Assembly: GCA_963691885.1 (NCBI GenBank)
Contig: OY829843.1
Location: 4,340,001 to 4,404,000 of the forward strand
Length of the DNA stretch: 64,000 nt
From: G963691885 sp963691885
Lineage (GTDB): Bacteria; Pseudomonadota; Alphaproteobacteria; UBA8366; Aestuariispiraceae
Reading direction: 5' to 3'
Shown here: positions 17,443 through 26,041 of the stretch, in pieces
How positions within the stretch are numbered: the stretch's first letter is position 1
Layout of the letters: every line of letters begins with the position of its first letter
The notes under the pieces: generated by a model
Seen by the model: only the letters and a program-made list of their open reading frames with translations
The model's database searches: none
What the model was told of the DNA's origin: nothing
Position numbers and translations under genes: made by a program

Positions 17443-18479
17443 ACCGAGACTTCCAGGATTTCGGCGTCGGTACTGATATCAGCCAGAGAAAACGGATCAT
17501 CCCGGGCTATTGTGAGGCAGTCATCTGTGTGAATCTGGTGATTGCCTGCGCCCTCCGAGGTAAAAACAGCGTCCCCTCTCAACATAAAGAACATCAGGAA
17601 ATCAGCCTGATGTTGATAGGTGGAGTCCGCCGCAAACCTGTTTCCCGGACGGGCAACACGTACCCGCGCCAACCCTTGTGTTGCGTCGAAGATTCCGAGA
17701 TCCCTCGCTTCAAAACCCGGTAATATCCATTCATACCACTCAGCGGCTGCAACCTCATGGCGGACAAAGCGTTGACCATGAAAATTCCGCGTGGGATCCA
17801 CATGCGGGTTGGGCAGCGGAAGATCGTGATCAACATGGGTCGGGTGTTCTGCAGGGCACCCAATTTCGATCACTTCCAAACCATCAGATGATTCCAGCAC
17901 GCGGTGGCGGATTTCGGGCGGCTGCAGAACACAATCCCCCGCATTCAACACGAAGGTGTCACCCTGATCCTCATAGACCAAGCGTACCCAGCCTGCCTTG
18001 CAGTAAATCATCTGAAACTGAACTTTATGATAATGGACATAGTCCGGGACCGGTCCCCCGCTGGGGATCTTGATATGGGAGGCGATATAGCGCCCGTCCT
18101 GACGGTCCAGAATAAGATCCCGATACAGCATTCCGGCACGTCCCTCACCCCAATTGCCCTCTGCGCGCGTCAAACTGAACCTTGGCTTACCGGGCGGTAC
18201 AGTCGGCCAGGGATCCCGCTTCGAAAAGATGACTTTCGTACCGTTGGGGGCGGTTACGGGTTCCCTCGCGTCATCCGTTAGAAGATGGAGCGTGCCGCTC
18301 TCACCGTGATGGTGTTTATCCAGCCGCAGGCGCTGGCCATGCCCGCTGATCACTGCCACTGCGGGATCGTCCGCGGGGAAGATGACATCCAGCCGGAACC
18401 CGAGTTGATCGACGAAGAAGTCAATCGTTGCATCCAAATCGCCGCCGGGTAGCACAACTTCTATCTTCGATGCACTCAC
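17403..18479 (-). CDS. VOC (glyoxalase-like) and cupin fusion protein
   Basis: The 358-residue protein has an N-terminal vicinal-oxygen-chelate-like half (LDATIDFFVDQLGFRLDVIF) and a C-terminal cupin region with metal-type histidines (HYHKVQFQMIY and PPEIRHRVLES). GTG 18479 is chosen because an AGGGGGG ribosome site lies about five bases before it; an upstream in-frame TTG at 18494 would overlap that site. The cupin part suggests an iron-dependent dioxygenase or isomerase, but function is not recognisable. It is the last gene of the liv operon and overlaps the convergent dehydrogenase. Confidence 0.75.
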   Translation of the reverse strand: MSASKIEVVLPGGDLDATIDFFVDQLGFRLDVIFPADDPAVAVISGHGQRLRLDKHHHGESGTLHLLTDDAREPVTAPNGTKVIFSKRDPWPTVPPGKPRFSLTRAEGNWGEGRAGMLYRDLILDRQDGRYIASHIKIPSGGPVPDYVHYHKVQFQMIYCKAGWVRLVYEDQGDTFVLNAGDCVLQPPEIRHRVLESSDGLEVIEIGCPAEHPTHVDHDLPLPNPHVDPTRNFHGQRFVRHEVAAAEWYEWILPGFEARDLGIFDATQGLARVRVARPGNRFAADSTYQHQADFLMFFMLRGDAVFTSEGAGNHQIHTDDCLTIARDDPFSLADISTDAEILEVSVQDPFTAFTNVSA

Positions 18480-18500
18480 ATTTACCCCCCTCAAAGGAAA

Positions 18501-18528
18501 TGGGCCCGCCTTGGATCAGACGGGCCCA
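18501..18528 (-). repeat. Hairpin between livK and the VOC-cupin gene
   Basis: TGGGCCCG and CGGGCCCA (8-base arms) face each other across 12 bases. On the minus strand a short T-rich stretch follows, so it could act as a partial terminator lowering expression of the downstream cupin gene, or stabilise livK mRNA. Confidence 0.6.
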
Positions 18529-18550
18529 ACAAGCATCTGACCTTACGCCC

Positions 18551-19759
18551 TTATTTCAAAAGCGTTTTTGTCCAGTTCCCGTCATCACCAACGGTGTTAA
18601 CGCTAAAGATACCGCCGACGTCGCCATTGGCATCCAGATCCACATTGCCGGAAGCGCCTTCGTAATTGACGTCACCACCAGAGGCGAGGATCGCCTTGGC
18701 CTTGGCCCATTCACCCGGACGGATTACCTCACCAGGAGGGGTCGCAACCGAACGCAGAGCGTCCCCGATCTTGCCACGATCCGCAGAACCGGCCTTTTCG
18801 ATCGCAAGCGCCATCAGGAAGGACGCATCATAGCCATGCGCGGCATACGGGGCCGTCGGGTCATTCCCCGTTGCAGCATAGATTTCCGAGAACATCTTGA
18901 ACGAGACATCCTGGTCATCACTAGCGGCCTGAGTGATCGTGATCCGGTCCTTCAGGTTGGCAGCACCAATCTGCTCGATGACCGACACATCAAACATGCC
19001 GTCCGCTGCATAGAAGTTACCAAACAGGCCATTTTCCAGGCTATTCCGGATGATGTTGATGCCGCTTGACCCGTAATAAGCAAATAGCGCCAATGCTTCC
19101 GGGCCACCCTGGCTCAATGTGGACAGTTCGGAACGGTATGAGGCTTTGTTCGGCTCATGGGCCTGATTTCCGGTGATGGTGCCCCCCATCGCCGTGAATT
19201 CCTTCACAAAGACTTCTGCAATACCGGCGTTGTAATCGTCGTTCGAATAGGTCACCGCAACTTTCTTGATACCGGCATTGTTGACCAGATTGGCGATCGC
19301 AAGCCCTTGATAGGCATCACTGGGCGCGACCCGGAAGACCGTGTCTTTGTCGTCAAGATTGGTAATCGACGGCGCGGTTGCTGAATCTGACAGGATCACG
19401 ACGCCTGCTGGAATGGTCACAGACTGTGCCAAGCCGTTTGTTGCCCCGGAACAACTGGCCCCGACAATAGCAACAACCTGTTCGACATTGACCAGTTTGT
19501 TGCCGGCATCAACACCCTTCGCCGGATCACAGCCTGCGTCACCCACGACCATACGCATTGTGTCGCCATTCAACAGGCCGCCATTGTCATTGACATTTGT
19601 GGCTGCCAGCTCACGTCCCGCCATGATGGCGGCCACGAGCTCTGCGATCGGGCCGGTAACGCCAGCCGCTGAGCCCACCTTTACCTCGGCTGCATGGGCA
19701 CTGAACCCGGCAACAGCGGCAACAGATAATGCCGCAGCGAATGTTTTGATATTTCCCAT
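18551..19759 (-). CDS. Branched-chain amino acid-type ABC transporter substrate-binding protein
   Basis: The protein is 402 residues from ATG 19759, which is preceded by AAGGAG at good spacing; an in-frame upstream start at 19792 would disrupt the signal peptide. The signal peptide MGNIKTFAAALSVAAVAG is followed by a type I periplasmic binding fold (GASCSGATNGLAQSVTIPAG). It delivers ligand to the LivHM/LivGF proteins encoded upstream in the same operon. Liv-type receptors bind branched-chain amino acids but also amides, urea and aromatics, so the ligand is uncertain. Confidence 0.88.
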   Translation of the reverse strand: MGNIKTFAAALSVAAVAGFSAHAAEVKVGSAAGVTGPIAELVAAIMAGRELAATNVNDNGGLLNGDTMRMVVGDAGCDPAKGVDAGNKLVNVEQVVAIVGASCSGATNGLAQSVTIPAGVVILSDSATAPSITNLDDKDTVFRVAPSDAYQGLAIANLVNNAGIKKVAVTYSNDDYNAGIAEVFVKEFTAMGGTITGNQAHEPNKASYRSELSTLSQGGPEALALFAYYGSSGINIIRNSLENGLFGNFYAADGMFDVSVIEQIGAANLKDRITITQAASDDQDVSFKMFSEIYAATGNDPTAPYAAHGYDASFLMALAIEKAGSADRGKIGDALRSVATPPGEVIRPGEWAKAKAILASGGDVNYEGASGNVDLDANGDVGGIFSVNTVGDDGNWTKTLLK

Positions 19760-19869
19760 ATTCCTGCTCCTTAATCTCTTGATACTCTTCATATTTGATC
19801 AGGTTTTCCGTTCTTTTGCGGTCAATCCAGATCGAATTACCGTAACTATACCACAGCCTGCCAAAGACG

Positions 19870-20838
19870 CTATTTCGGTTTTTGAGACCTGTTGTCATCG
19901 CCTTGAACGGCCGGCCTGCGCTCTGGCAGGATTCCTTGCGGATACCGCTGCAAAAAGAACTGCAGGGCCAGTCCAATCAGGAAAATCCGGATATAGGCTG
20001 TTTTAATCGCCAGTTCTGCCGGCAGACGACTGGTCAGAATTTCGCTGGCGGACCAAATCGTCCAGATCAGAAACGCGCCCAGAATGGCCCCCTTATTGTT
20101 CGCACTGCCGCCGACGATCAGCATCACCCAGATCAGGAAGGTTCCCAGCAAGGGGTCGGCGGTATTGGGATCAACGAATTTGAGGTAATGGGCCATCAAC
20201 GCGCCACCCAGCGCCATGATCATGCAACCGATGACGAAGCCCTCCATCCGGAAGGTCTCAACATTCTTGCCCGCTGCCTTCACCGCTGTCTCGTTTTCAC
20301 GGATGGCGGTCATGACACGGCCCCAGGGGGATCGACGCGCGCGTTCCACCAACCAATAGATCACCGCAACGAAACTGAGGACGAGGGCAAGAAACGCCAG
20401 TTGATTCCAGGGTTCCGGCCATGTTTCAAAGGGCTTTGGCACCTCAGCGATACCCCTTGGCCCGTTGGTTGCCCAGGTCTCACCCTTGAAGATCAGGCGT
20501 GCAATCTCTGCGATTCCGATTGTCGCGATTGCCAGGTAATCACTGCGCAATCTGAGACAGATCTTACCGACGAAATAAGCAATGATGCCCGATATCCCCA
20601 TGGCTGCCAAAAAGCCGACCACATAAGGCATTTCATAGCCACCCAGGTTCTTGGCAGAGGGCGCAGTGGTCAGGATTGCTGCTGTATAGGCCCCGATCCC
20701 GAAAAAACCTGCAATCCCCGCGTTGAAGAGACCCGCAAAGCCCCATTGCACATTCAGCCCCAGCGCCACCACCGCGAAAATACCGCCCATGGTCAGCAGG
20801 GAAACGAGATAAAGGCCGTAACCGTATAACTGATCCAT
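19870..20838 (-). CDS. livM: Branched-chain amino acid-type ABC transporter permease LivM
   Basis: The 322-residue integral membrane protein carries the LivM signature GLNVQWGFAGLFNAGIAGFF and the EAA-like loop (LRLRSDYLAIATIGIAEIAR). It pairs with LivH (two bases upstream) to form the transmembrane channel. It lies in the order livG-livF-livH-livM-livK. The symbol reflects the family; the transported ligand is not established. Confidence 0.9.
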   Translation of the reverse strand: MDQLYGYGLYLVSLLTMGGIFAVVALGLNVQWGFAGLFNAGIAGFFGIGAYTAAILTTAPSAKNLGGYEMPYVVGFLAAMGISGIIAYFVGKICLRLRSDYLAIATIGIAEIARLIFKGETWATNGPRGIAEVPKPFETWPEPWNQLAFLALVLSFVAVIYWLVERARRSPWGRVMTAIRENETAVKAAGKNVETFRMEGFVIGCMIMALGGALMAHYLKFVDPNTADPLLGTFLIWVMLIVGGSANNKGAILGAFLIWTIWSASEILTSRLPAELAIKTAYIRIFLIGLALQFFLQRYPQGILPERRPAVQGDDNRSQKPK

Positions 20839-20840
20839 GG

Positions 20841-21731
20841 CTAGAACACCTTACCCTTGAACAGACCACTGGGTCGCCAGAGCAGGATCAGCACCATGAT
20901 CGCAAAGGCCACCCCCTGTTTGTAACTGGGGTTCAGCAAGGCCGCGTCGCCGATCCAGTGATATGTCGACAGCTCCTCTGCCAGTCCGATCACCAACCCC
21001 CCGACCATCGCGCCGTAGGGGCGTCCGACACCACCCAGAATTGCGGCCCCAAACATCGGCAGGAGCAACCGGAAACCCATCTGGGTTTCGACCTGTGTAT
21101 CGATCGCTAGGAAGACACCGGCGGCACAGGCCAGACCGGCCCCGATAATCCAGGTTGTCCGGACAACCTTCTCCGTATCAATACCGGTCAGTCGCGCCAG
21201 TTCTGGCGAGTCGGACATTGCCCGCATCGCCTTGCCAATTTTCGTATAGGCCAAGAGGTAATGAACCCCGAACATCAGGATGACAGCCCCCAGGATGATC
21301 CAGATATGTTTGGGCGCGATACGCAGCCAGTCATCAATGATGATCGGCATGGAGATCCCCGGATTGACGGTTTTCAGCTGAACGTTCCAGAAAAACTGGA
21401 TTAGGGAGCGCACCATCAACATCATGCCGAAGGATGCAATCACCAGCATGATTACCGGTGCGGCGCGCAAAGGCTTATAGAACATCTTGTCGATGCCAAG
21501 GGACACCATGATCGTCAGAACCATCGCAACCGGCATTACGACCAGTGGATGAAGATCCGTTAACTGGATCAAAGACCAGGTGAAATAGACACCGAGCGTC
21601 ATGATTTCACCATGGGCAAAATTGGCAAAGCGCAGAATACCGAATGTCAGCGTGATGCCGATTGCACCGAGCGCATAGATAGACCCAAGGATGAAACCGG
21701 GAATGACGTAGAAATTGATAAACTCCGCCAT
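20841..21731 (-). CDS. livH: Branched-chain amino acid-type ABC transporter permease LivH
   Basis: The 296-residue permease has LivH features: a start region PGFILGSIYALGAIGITLTF followed by FANFAHGEIMTLG, and the cytoplasmic loop GKAMRAMSDSPELARLTGID that contacts the ATPases. It is separated from livF by two bases and from livM by two bases, so translation is coupled. Confidence 0.92.
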   Translation of the reverse strand: MAEFINFYVIPGFILGSIYALGAIGITLTFGILRFANFAHGEIMTLGVYFTWSLIQLTDLHPLVVMPVAMVLTIMVSLGIDKMFYKPLRAAPVIMLVIASFGMMLMVRSLIQFFWNVQLKTVNPGISMPIIIDDWLRIAPKHIWIILGAVILMFGVHYLLAYTKIGKAMRAMSDSPELARLTGIDTEKVVRTTWIIGAGLACAAGVFLAIDTQVETQMGFRLLLPMFGAAILGGVGRPYGAMVGGLVIGLAEELSTYHWIGDAALLNPSYKQGVAFAIMVLILLWRPSGLFKGKVF

Positions 21732-21733
21732 CG

Positions 21734-22480
21734 CTATGCCTCACCCGGTCCGATGGATGCGTCCGCGGTTTGCTTCCCACCGCCCAAGAACATTTCGGCG
21801 ACCTCCGGGTCGTTTAACAGGGCCTCCCCCGTACCCTCAAACCGGTTCTTCCCGTCAACCAGCACATAACCGCGATCGGCAATGCCCAGCGCCTGTTTGG
21901 CATTTTGCTCGACCATCAGGATTGGTGTCCCGGTACCATGCACCGTTTTCACTATCGAGAAGATCTCGCCCCGAAACTTCGGTGACAGACCAGCCGTCGG
22001 TTCATCGAGGAGCAAGATTTTGGGTTCCAGCATCATCGCCTTTCCCATCGCCACCATTTGACGCTGCCCACCAGACAGCGTTCCAGCCGCCTGCTTCCTC
22101 TTCTCGGCCAAAGGCGGAAAAAGGTCATAAATTTCCGCGATACGGGGCTGATAATCGTCCTGACGCACAAATGCCCCCATCTCCAGATTCTCCTGAACGC
22201 TAAGGGATGGAAAAATGTTGGAGGTCTGCGGTACATAACAGATCCCCTGGCGCACGACCTGTTCCGGCGGTGTGTTGGTAATGTCATCCCCGGCCAGAAG
22301 GACCTGTCCTTCGCTCAGATTCAGGAGCCCGAACACCGCTTTCATGGCCGTCGATTTGCCAGCCCCATTAGGGCCGATGATCACCACGATCTCACCTGGA
22401 TCAACATGCATAAAGACCCCGTGAAGGATCTGTGTGTCGCCGTATCCCCCGACCAGTGACTTCAGTTCCAGAACGGACAT
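21734..22480 (-). CDS. livF: Branched-chain amino acid-type ABC transporter ATP-binding protein LivF
   Basis: A 248-residue ABC ATPase with Walker A GPNGAGKS, signature LSGGQRQMV, Walker B ILLLDEPTAGL and a downstream switch His region. The LivF type is recognised by length and by pairing with LivG. Its start overlaps the livG stop by one base. It energises uptake through LivHM. Confidence 0.92.
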   Translation of the reverse strand: MSVLELKSLVGGYGDTQILHGVFMHVDPGEIVVIIGPNGAGKSTAMKAVFGLLNLSEGQVLLAGDDITNTPPEQVVRQGICYVPQTSNIFPSLSVQENLEMGAFVRQDDYQPRIAEIYDLFPPLAEKRKQAAGTLSGGQRQMVAMGKAMMLEPKILLLDEPTAGLSPKFRGEIFSIVKTVHGTGTPILMVEQNAKQALGIADRGYVLVDGKNRFEGTGEALLNDPEVAEMFLGGGKQTADASIGPGEA

Positions 22481-23241
22481 CAGACGTCACCTCCACCGAG
22501 ATAGGCATCAAGAACATCTGGATTGGACCGGACATCATCCATGGACCCCTGCATCAGAACGGTTCCTTCGGCCAGAACGATAACCGGATCACACAGGGCA
22601 GAAATCAGATCCATATCGTGTTCAATGACGCAGAAAGTATAGCCCCGCTCCTGTCGTAACCGCGCGATCATTTCCCGTATCTTCAGCAGTAGGGTTGGAT
22701 TTACCCCAGCCCCCGGCTCGTCAAGCAAGACGAGCTTGGCATCGGTCATCATTGTGCGCCCCAGTTCCAGCAGCTTCTTTTGCCCGCCTGACAGATTTCC
22801 TGCTGGCTCATTCCGAAGATTGGCGATTGAAAGAAATTCAAGCGCGTCCTCTGCCATTTCACGCACCTCGGACTCTCTGCGCTTTACCGCTGCAGGGGTG
22901 ACCCAATTGCTGAAGATGTGCTCTCCAGGCTGCTTTGGAGGGACAACCATCAGATTTTCCAGAACCGTCAATTTCGCGAATTCGTGGGGGATCTGAAACG
23001 TGCGCACAATGCCGCGGTGAAACATTTCATGGGTCGGATGGCCTGACAGGTCCTGTCCTTCAAAGACAATGCGACCTGAATCCGGTTTGAGTTCACCCGC
23101 GATCATGTTGAAGGCCGTCGTTTTACCGGCACCATTTGGGCCGATCAGACCTGTTATGGACCCTTCTTCAATCTTGAAGTTGCAGTCTGAGACGGCTGTT
23201 ACACCCCCAAAGCTCTTATTCAGATTTTCAACAGAAAGCAC
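22480..23241 (-). CDS. livG: Branched-chain amino acid-type ABC transporter ATP-binding protein LivG
   Basis: This 253-residue ABC ATPase has Walker A GPNGAGKTT, signature LSGGQKKLLELG, Walker B LVLLDEPGAGVNP and the LivG-type C-terminal segment. GTG 23241 is preferred because GGGGGTT lies just upstream and the protein then begins LSVENLNKSFGG, the normal N-terminus; an upstream GTG at 23259 is also open. It is the first gene of the liv operon. Confidence 0.88.
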   Translation of the reverse strand: MLSVENLNKSFGGVTAVSDCNFKIEEGSITGLIGPNGAGKTTAFNMIAGELKPDSGRIVFEGQDLSGHPTHEMFHRGIVRTFQIPHEFAKLTVLENLMVVPPKQPGEHIFSNWVTPAAVKRRESEVREMAEDALEFLSIANLRNEPAGNLSGGQKKLLELGRTMMTDAKLVLLDEPGAGVNPTLLLKIREMIARLRQERGYTFCVIEHDMDLISALCDPVIVLAEGTVLMQGSMDDVRSNPDVLDAYLGGGDV

Positions 23242-23259
23242 GCAACCCCCAAACCTCAC

Positions 23260-23582
23260 GCGATACCGATACAGAAATTTTTACGATTTACCGCAAGATA
23301 TCAACGTTAAAGCACTCGCGATACTGCATTTACCAATTTCAAGTCAGACGGAAAAAATTGAACCATTGTTCACATTAATGATCATTTTCCTATATCTGAC
23401 GTGATTTATTGCACATCTGTGACAATCACACGAAAAGAACCGCTCTCTATTCATGGTGTTGGCGCTTCCCCAACTTTACATTGACACTTCAAGAGTCGGA
23501 GTGCGACACGCAAATCTGACCATGTAATCAAGAAGGGCAAATTCCGATCCGCAGCGGACCGGAACATGGAAAAGTGTAAAGA
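23260..23582. promoter_or_regulatory. AT-rich divergent promoter region between livG and the DUF2336 gene
   Basis: No gene is supported in this 323-bp stretch. It contains the palindromes AATGATCATT (near 23378) and TGTGA-CAA-TCACA (23418-23430) and a TTGACA at 23481-23486 without a convincing -10 element. It must carry promoters for both divergent units. No TGT-N12-ACA box was seen here. Confidence 0.4.
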
Positions 23583-24653
23583 ATGGGCGTAAGTCTGCAT
23601 TTTGAGTCACTCCGCGAGATGGAACGCCTTGCGGCTGATCGTTCCTTAGAGGCGCGCCAGACCCTTGGGAGGACACTTTCCGAATGGGCAACCGATCCAG
23701 ATCTGGCCCTCTCGGAACAGGAATGGTCACTCGTTTCGGCAATCTATATTGCCATCGCAAAAGATATCGAAAATTCAGTAAGGGCGCGTCTGGCCGACCG
23801 GCTTTCACAGCGTGAGGACGTACCCCATTCGCTGGTGGTTGCCCTTGCAACTGACGAGGCCCGCGTGGCCAAGCCAGTTCTGATGGAAAGCCCGTTACTG
23901 GACGATCAGGACCTGATCAACATTATTAATGAATGCAGCGGTCTGCATAGAGGTCTTGTCGCAAGTCGACCGGAACTGAACGCCCGTGTTTCTGACACGA
24001 TCGTTGTCACAGGTGACGTAAAAGCAATCCAACTGCTTTTGAAGAACGAAACCGCCAAGATCGAAGAGAGCAGTTTCATCCAGATCGGCAAACTTGCCCG
24101 GAAACGCATTGAGCTGCAGGACCCGCTGGTTCATCGCCCGGATGTGCCCTATGTCGCTGTGGAAAAGATCATTGATCTTGTATCTGGTAACCTTCTACAG
24201 GAAATCAGTGAACGCTGGTCGATCTCGCAATCCACACTCGTTCGGGAAATGGCCGTCGTCAAAAAGGAAGTGGCGCAGGAACAACGTAAAGCCCGTCGCC
24301 CCGCTGTTGCACCATCAACCGATGACAAAGAGACATTGATCAGTCGATTGGCCGAGGGTGACCTGAACGGCGCAAGCTGGGTTCTTTACCACTCTATGCG
24401 GTTGCCGCTTGGCGTTTCAAAGGCGATCCTTGCGGATAAAGCCGGTTTCATGCTGGCCATTGTCCTGAAAGCCATGAGCGCGGATACATTGACCTATTCA
24501 CGGGCGTTAGCGGTCCTCTCAGGTCGGGATCCCGATGCTGAGCAAGAGTTTTATCGCAACATGATCCAGCGTTATTCCGGCATGAATAATGGCTGGGCCA
24601 AAGAGCGCGTAGCAAAATGGCGCACGGATCCGGGCAGCGTCAAACTCGCCTGA
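23583..24653 (+). CDS. DUF2336 domain protein of unknown function
   Basis: The 356-residue protein is mostly alpha-helical with HEAT-like repeats and matches the pattern of the DUF2336 family of alphaproteobacteria (RARLADRLSQREDVPHSLVV, EARVAKPVLMESPLLDDQDL). No membrane segment or signal peptide is visible. The family has no established biochemical role. It is a single-gene unit at the edge of the photosynthesis cluster and converges with the P450 gene, leaving 12 bases between the stops. Whether it belongs to the phototrophic programme is open. Confidence 0.75.
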   Translation: MGVSLHFESLREMERLAADRSLEARQTLGRTLSEWATDPDLALSEQEWSLVSAIYIAIAKDIENSVRARLADRLSQREDVPHSLVVALATDEARVAKPVLMESPLLDDQDLINIINECSGLHRGLVASRPELNARVSDTIVVTGDVKAIQLLLKNETAKIEESSFIQIGKLARKRIELQDPLVHRPDVPYVAVEKIIDLVSGNLLQEISERWSISQSTLVREMAVVKKEVAQEQRKARRPAVAPSTDDKETLISRLAEGDLNGASWVLYHSMRLPLGVSKAILADKAGFMLAIVLKAMSADTLTYSRALAVLSGRDPDAEQEFYRNMIQRYSGMNNGWAKERVAKWRTDPGSVKLA

Positions 24654-24665
24654 TTTCAACGAAAA

Positions 24666-26039
24666 TCAACGTCTGACCAGCCGCATTTTCATGTCTTGGG
24701 CCGGTCGAATTGTGAGGCGGGAAACCGGTCGAACGCTGTCTGGATCAACGGGCAAGAATTGATACCGTCTCGTCAGCCGCGCCATAATCAAGACGCTTTC
24801 CATCAGCGCAAACGCCGCCCCAACGCATACTCTGGGACCAATCCCAAAGGGTAGATATGAACCAGGCTCATGTTTGTTTTCCTTGCCGCCCAGGAACCGC
24901 TCAGGATCAAAACGATCGGGCGCGTCCCAAAGCGCCTCGTGGCGATGGATGAGCCAGGGGGAAATCATGATCATGCTGCCCCGTGGTGCAAATTCGCTTC
25001 CCAGCCACATATCCTGTAAAGCGACGCGTGGAACGAATCCAAGAGGCGGGTAAAGACGCATTACCTCTCTGAAAACAGATCTTGTAAACACCATCTTCTT
25101 TATATCGTCCAACCCCACCCTTCTGCCGCTGGTTACTTCACCTACTTCTTCCAGGATGCGGTCTGCGCAGTCGGGTTGCTGAGTGAGTAGAAAGAAAACC
25201 CATGTCAGCACACTGGCCGTGGTTTCGTGTCCGGCCATGAAGAACACACAAATCTGATCGACAATTTCCTCGCGCGTGAACCCTCGTCCAGATGCGGTTT
25301 CTTTCGCGTTCATGACGTCGGCACAGATGTCCTCATAGCGCACTTTTTCCCCATATAGACGGTCATCGATCAACCCGCCCAGATGTGTACGGATCGTTGC
25401 ACTGTCTTTCAGGATTGCTTTCGGATGTTTAACGTTGGCAAACGCTTTGCCCCAAAGGAGACGGCCAATTTTGACCGACGCCACCGCGTTTTGAAACCGG
25501 GCGAACGCCTCAAAAATATTCTGGGCTGTCGTGGCGTCCAGAGGTTTAGAGAAAATTGTCCGATAGATTATATCGGCCGTAAGCGAACTCATTCCCGCTT
25601 CCAGTGAAATGTGGTCCCCGGTATCGGCTATCTTATCCAGCTGATTTTCGTAGGCGTCGACTGCAAGTTCCATTTTCTCAAACGCCGTATTGATCCGCAT
25701 ATGGGCGAAGGCACCATCGACCATTCCCCGCTGGCGTCGCCAGGCGTCACCGCTGGAAATAAACAGACTGTCCCCCACCAAAGGCAGCAGTGAGGCCACC
25801 ATCAAATCGTTCTTGGGATAGTTTTCGATTTCGTCGATCAGGACTTTGCGGACAAGCGCGGGTTCATTCACCAATACGATTTTGCGGCGTGAAAATCCCA
25901 GTTGCCCGATCTTCATCGTATAGGCTTCTTGAGGAAGCAGCCCCAATAGATCGCGTTCCTTTTGCAGCATACTGCCGAAAAGGGCGCGACGTGGCGTGGT
26001 AGGAATTGGCGCTGGTGGCCGGTACAAGGAGCCCGTCAC
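24666..26039 (-). CDS. Cytochrome P450, co-directional with crtA
   Basis: A 457-residue P450 with all core motifs: I-helix AGHETTAS near residue 270, K-helix ExxR in REVMRLYP, and the heme loop FGIGPRVCVG with its cysteine thiolate ligand. Its length and motifs resemble CYP4/CYP110-like bacterial enzymes acting on fatty or terpenoid substrates. GTG 26039 begins two bases after the crtA stop, so the two genes form an operon. That position suggests oxidation of a carotenoid or another pigment-pathway intermediate. It would need ferredoxin/reductase partners, which are not in the window. P450 genes are not standard members of this cluster. Confidence 0.88.
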   Translation of the reverse strand: MTGSLYRPPAPIPTTPRRALFGSMLQKERDLLGLLPQEAYTMKIGQLGFSRRKIVLVNEPALVRKVLIDEIENYPKNDLMVASLLPLVGDSLFISSGDAWRRQRGMVDGAFAHMRINTAFEKMELAVDAYENQLDKIADTGDHISLEAGMSSLTADIIYRTIFSKPLDATTAQNIFEAFARFQNAVASVKIGRLLWGKAFANVKHPKAILKDSATIRTHLGGLIDDRLYGEKVRYEDICADVMNAKETASGRGFTREEIVDQICVFFMAGHETTASVLTWVFFLLTQQPDCADRILEEVGEVTSGRRVGLDDIKKMVFTRSVFREVMRLYPPLGFVPRVALQDMWLGSEFAPRGSMIMISPWLIHRHEALWDAPDRFDPERFLGGKENKHEPGSYLPFGIGPRVCVGAAFALMESVLIMARLTRRYQFLPVDPDSVRPVSRLTIRPAQDMKMRLVRR

Positions 26040-26041
26040 GG

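Noticed and set aside
18428..19069. Plus-strand ORF opposite livK
   Set aside because: Shadow frame; the minus strand encodes a clear periplasmic binding protein.
19882..20829. Plus-strand ORF of 315 codons opposite livM
   Set aside because: Histidine/glutamine-rich shadow without motifs; livM has family signatures and fits the operon.
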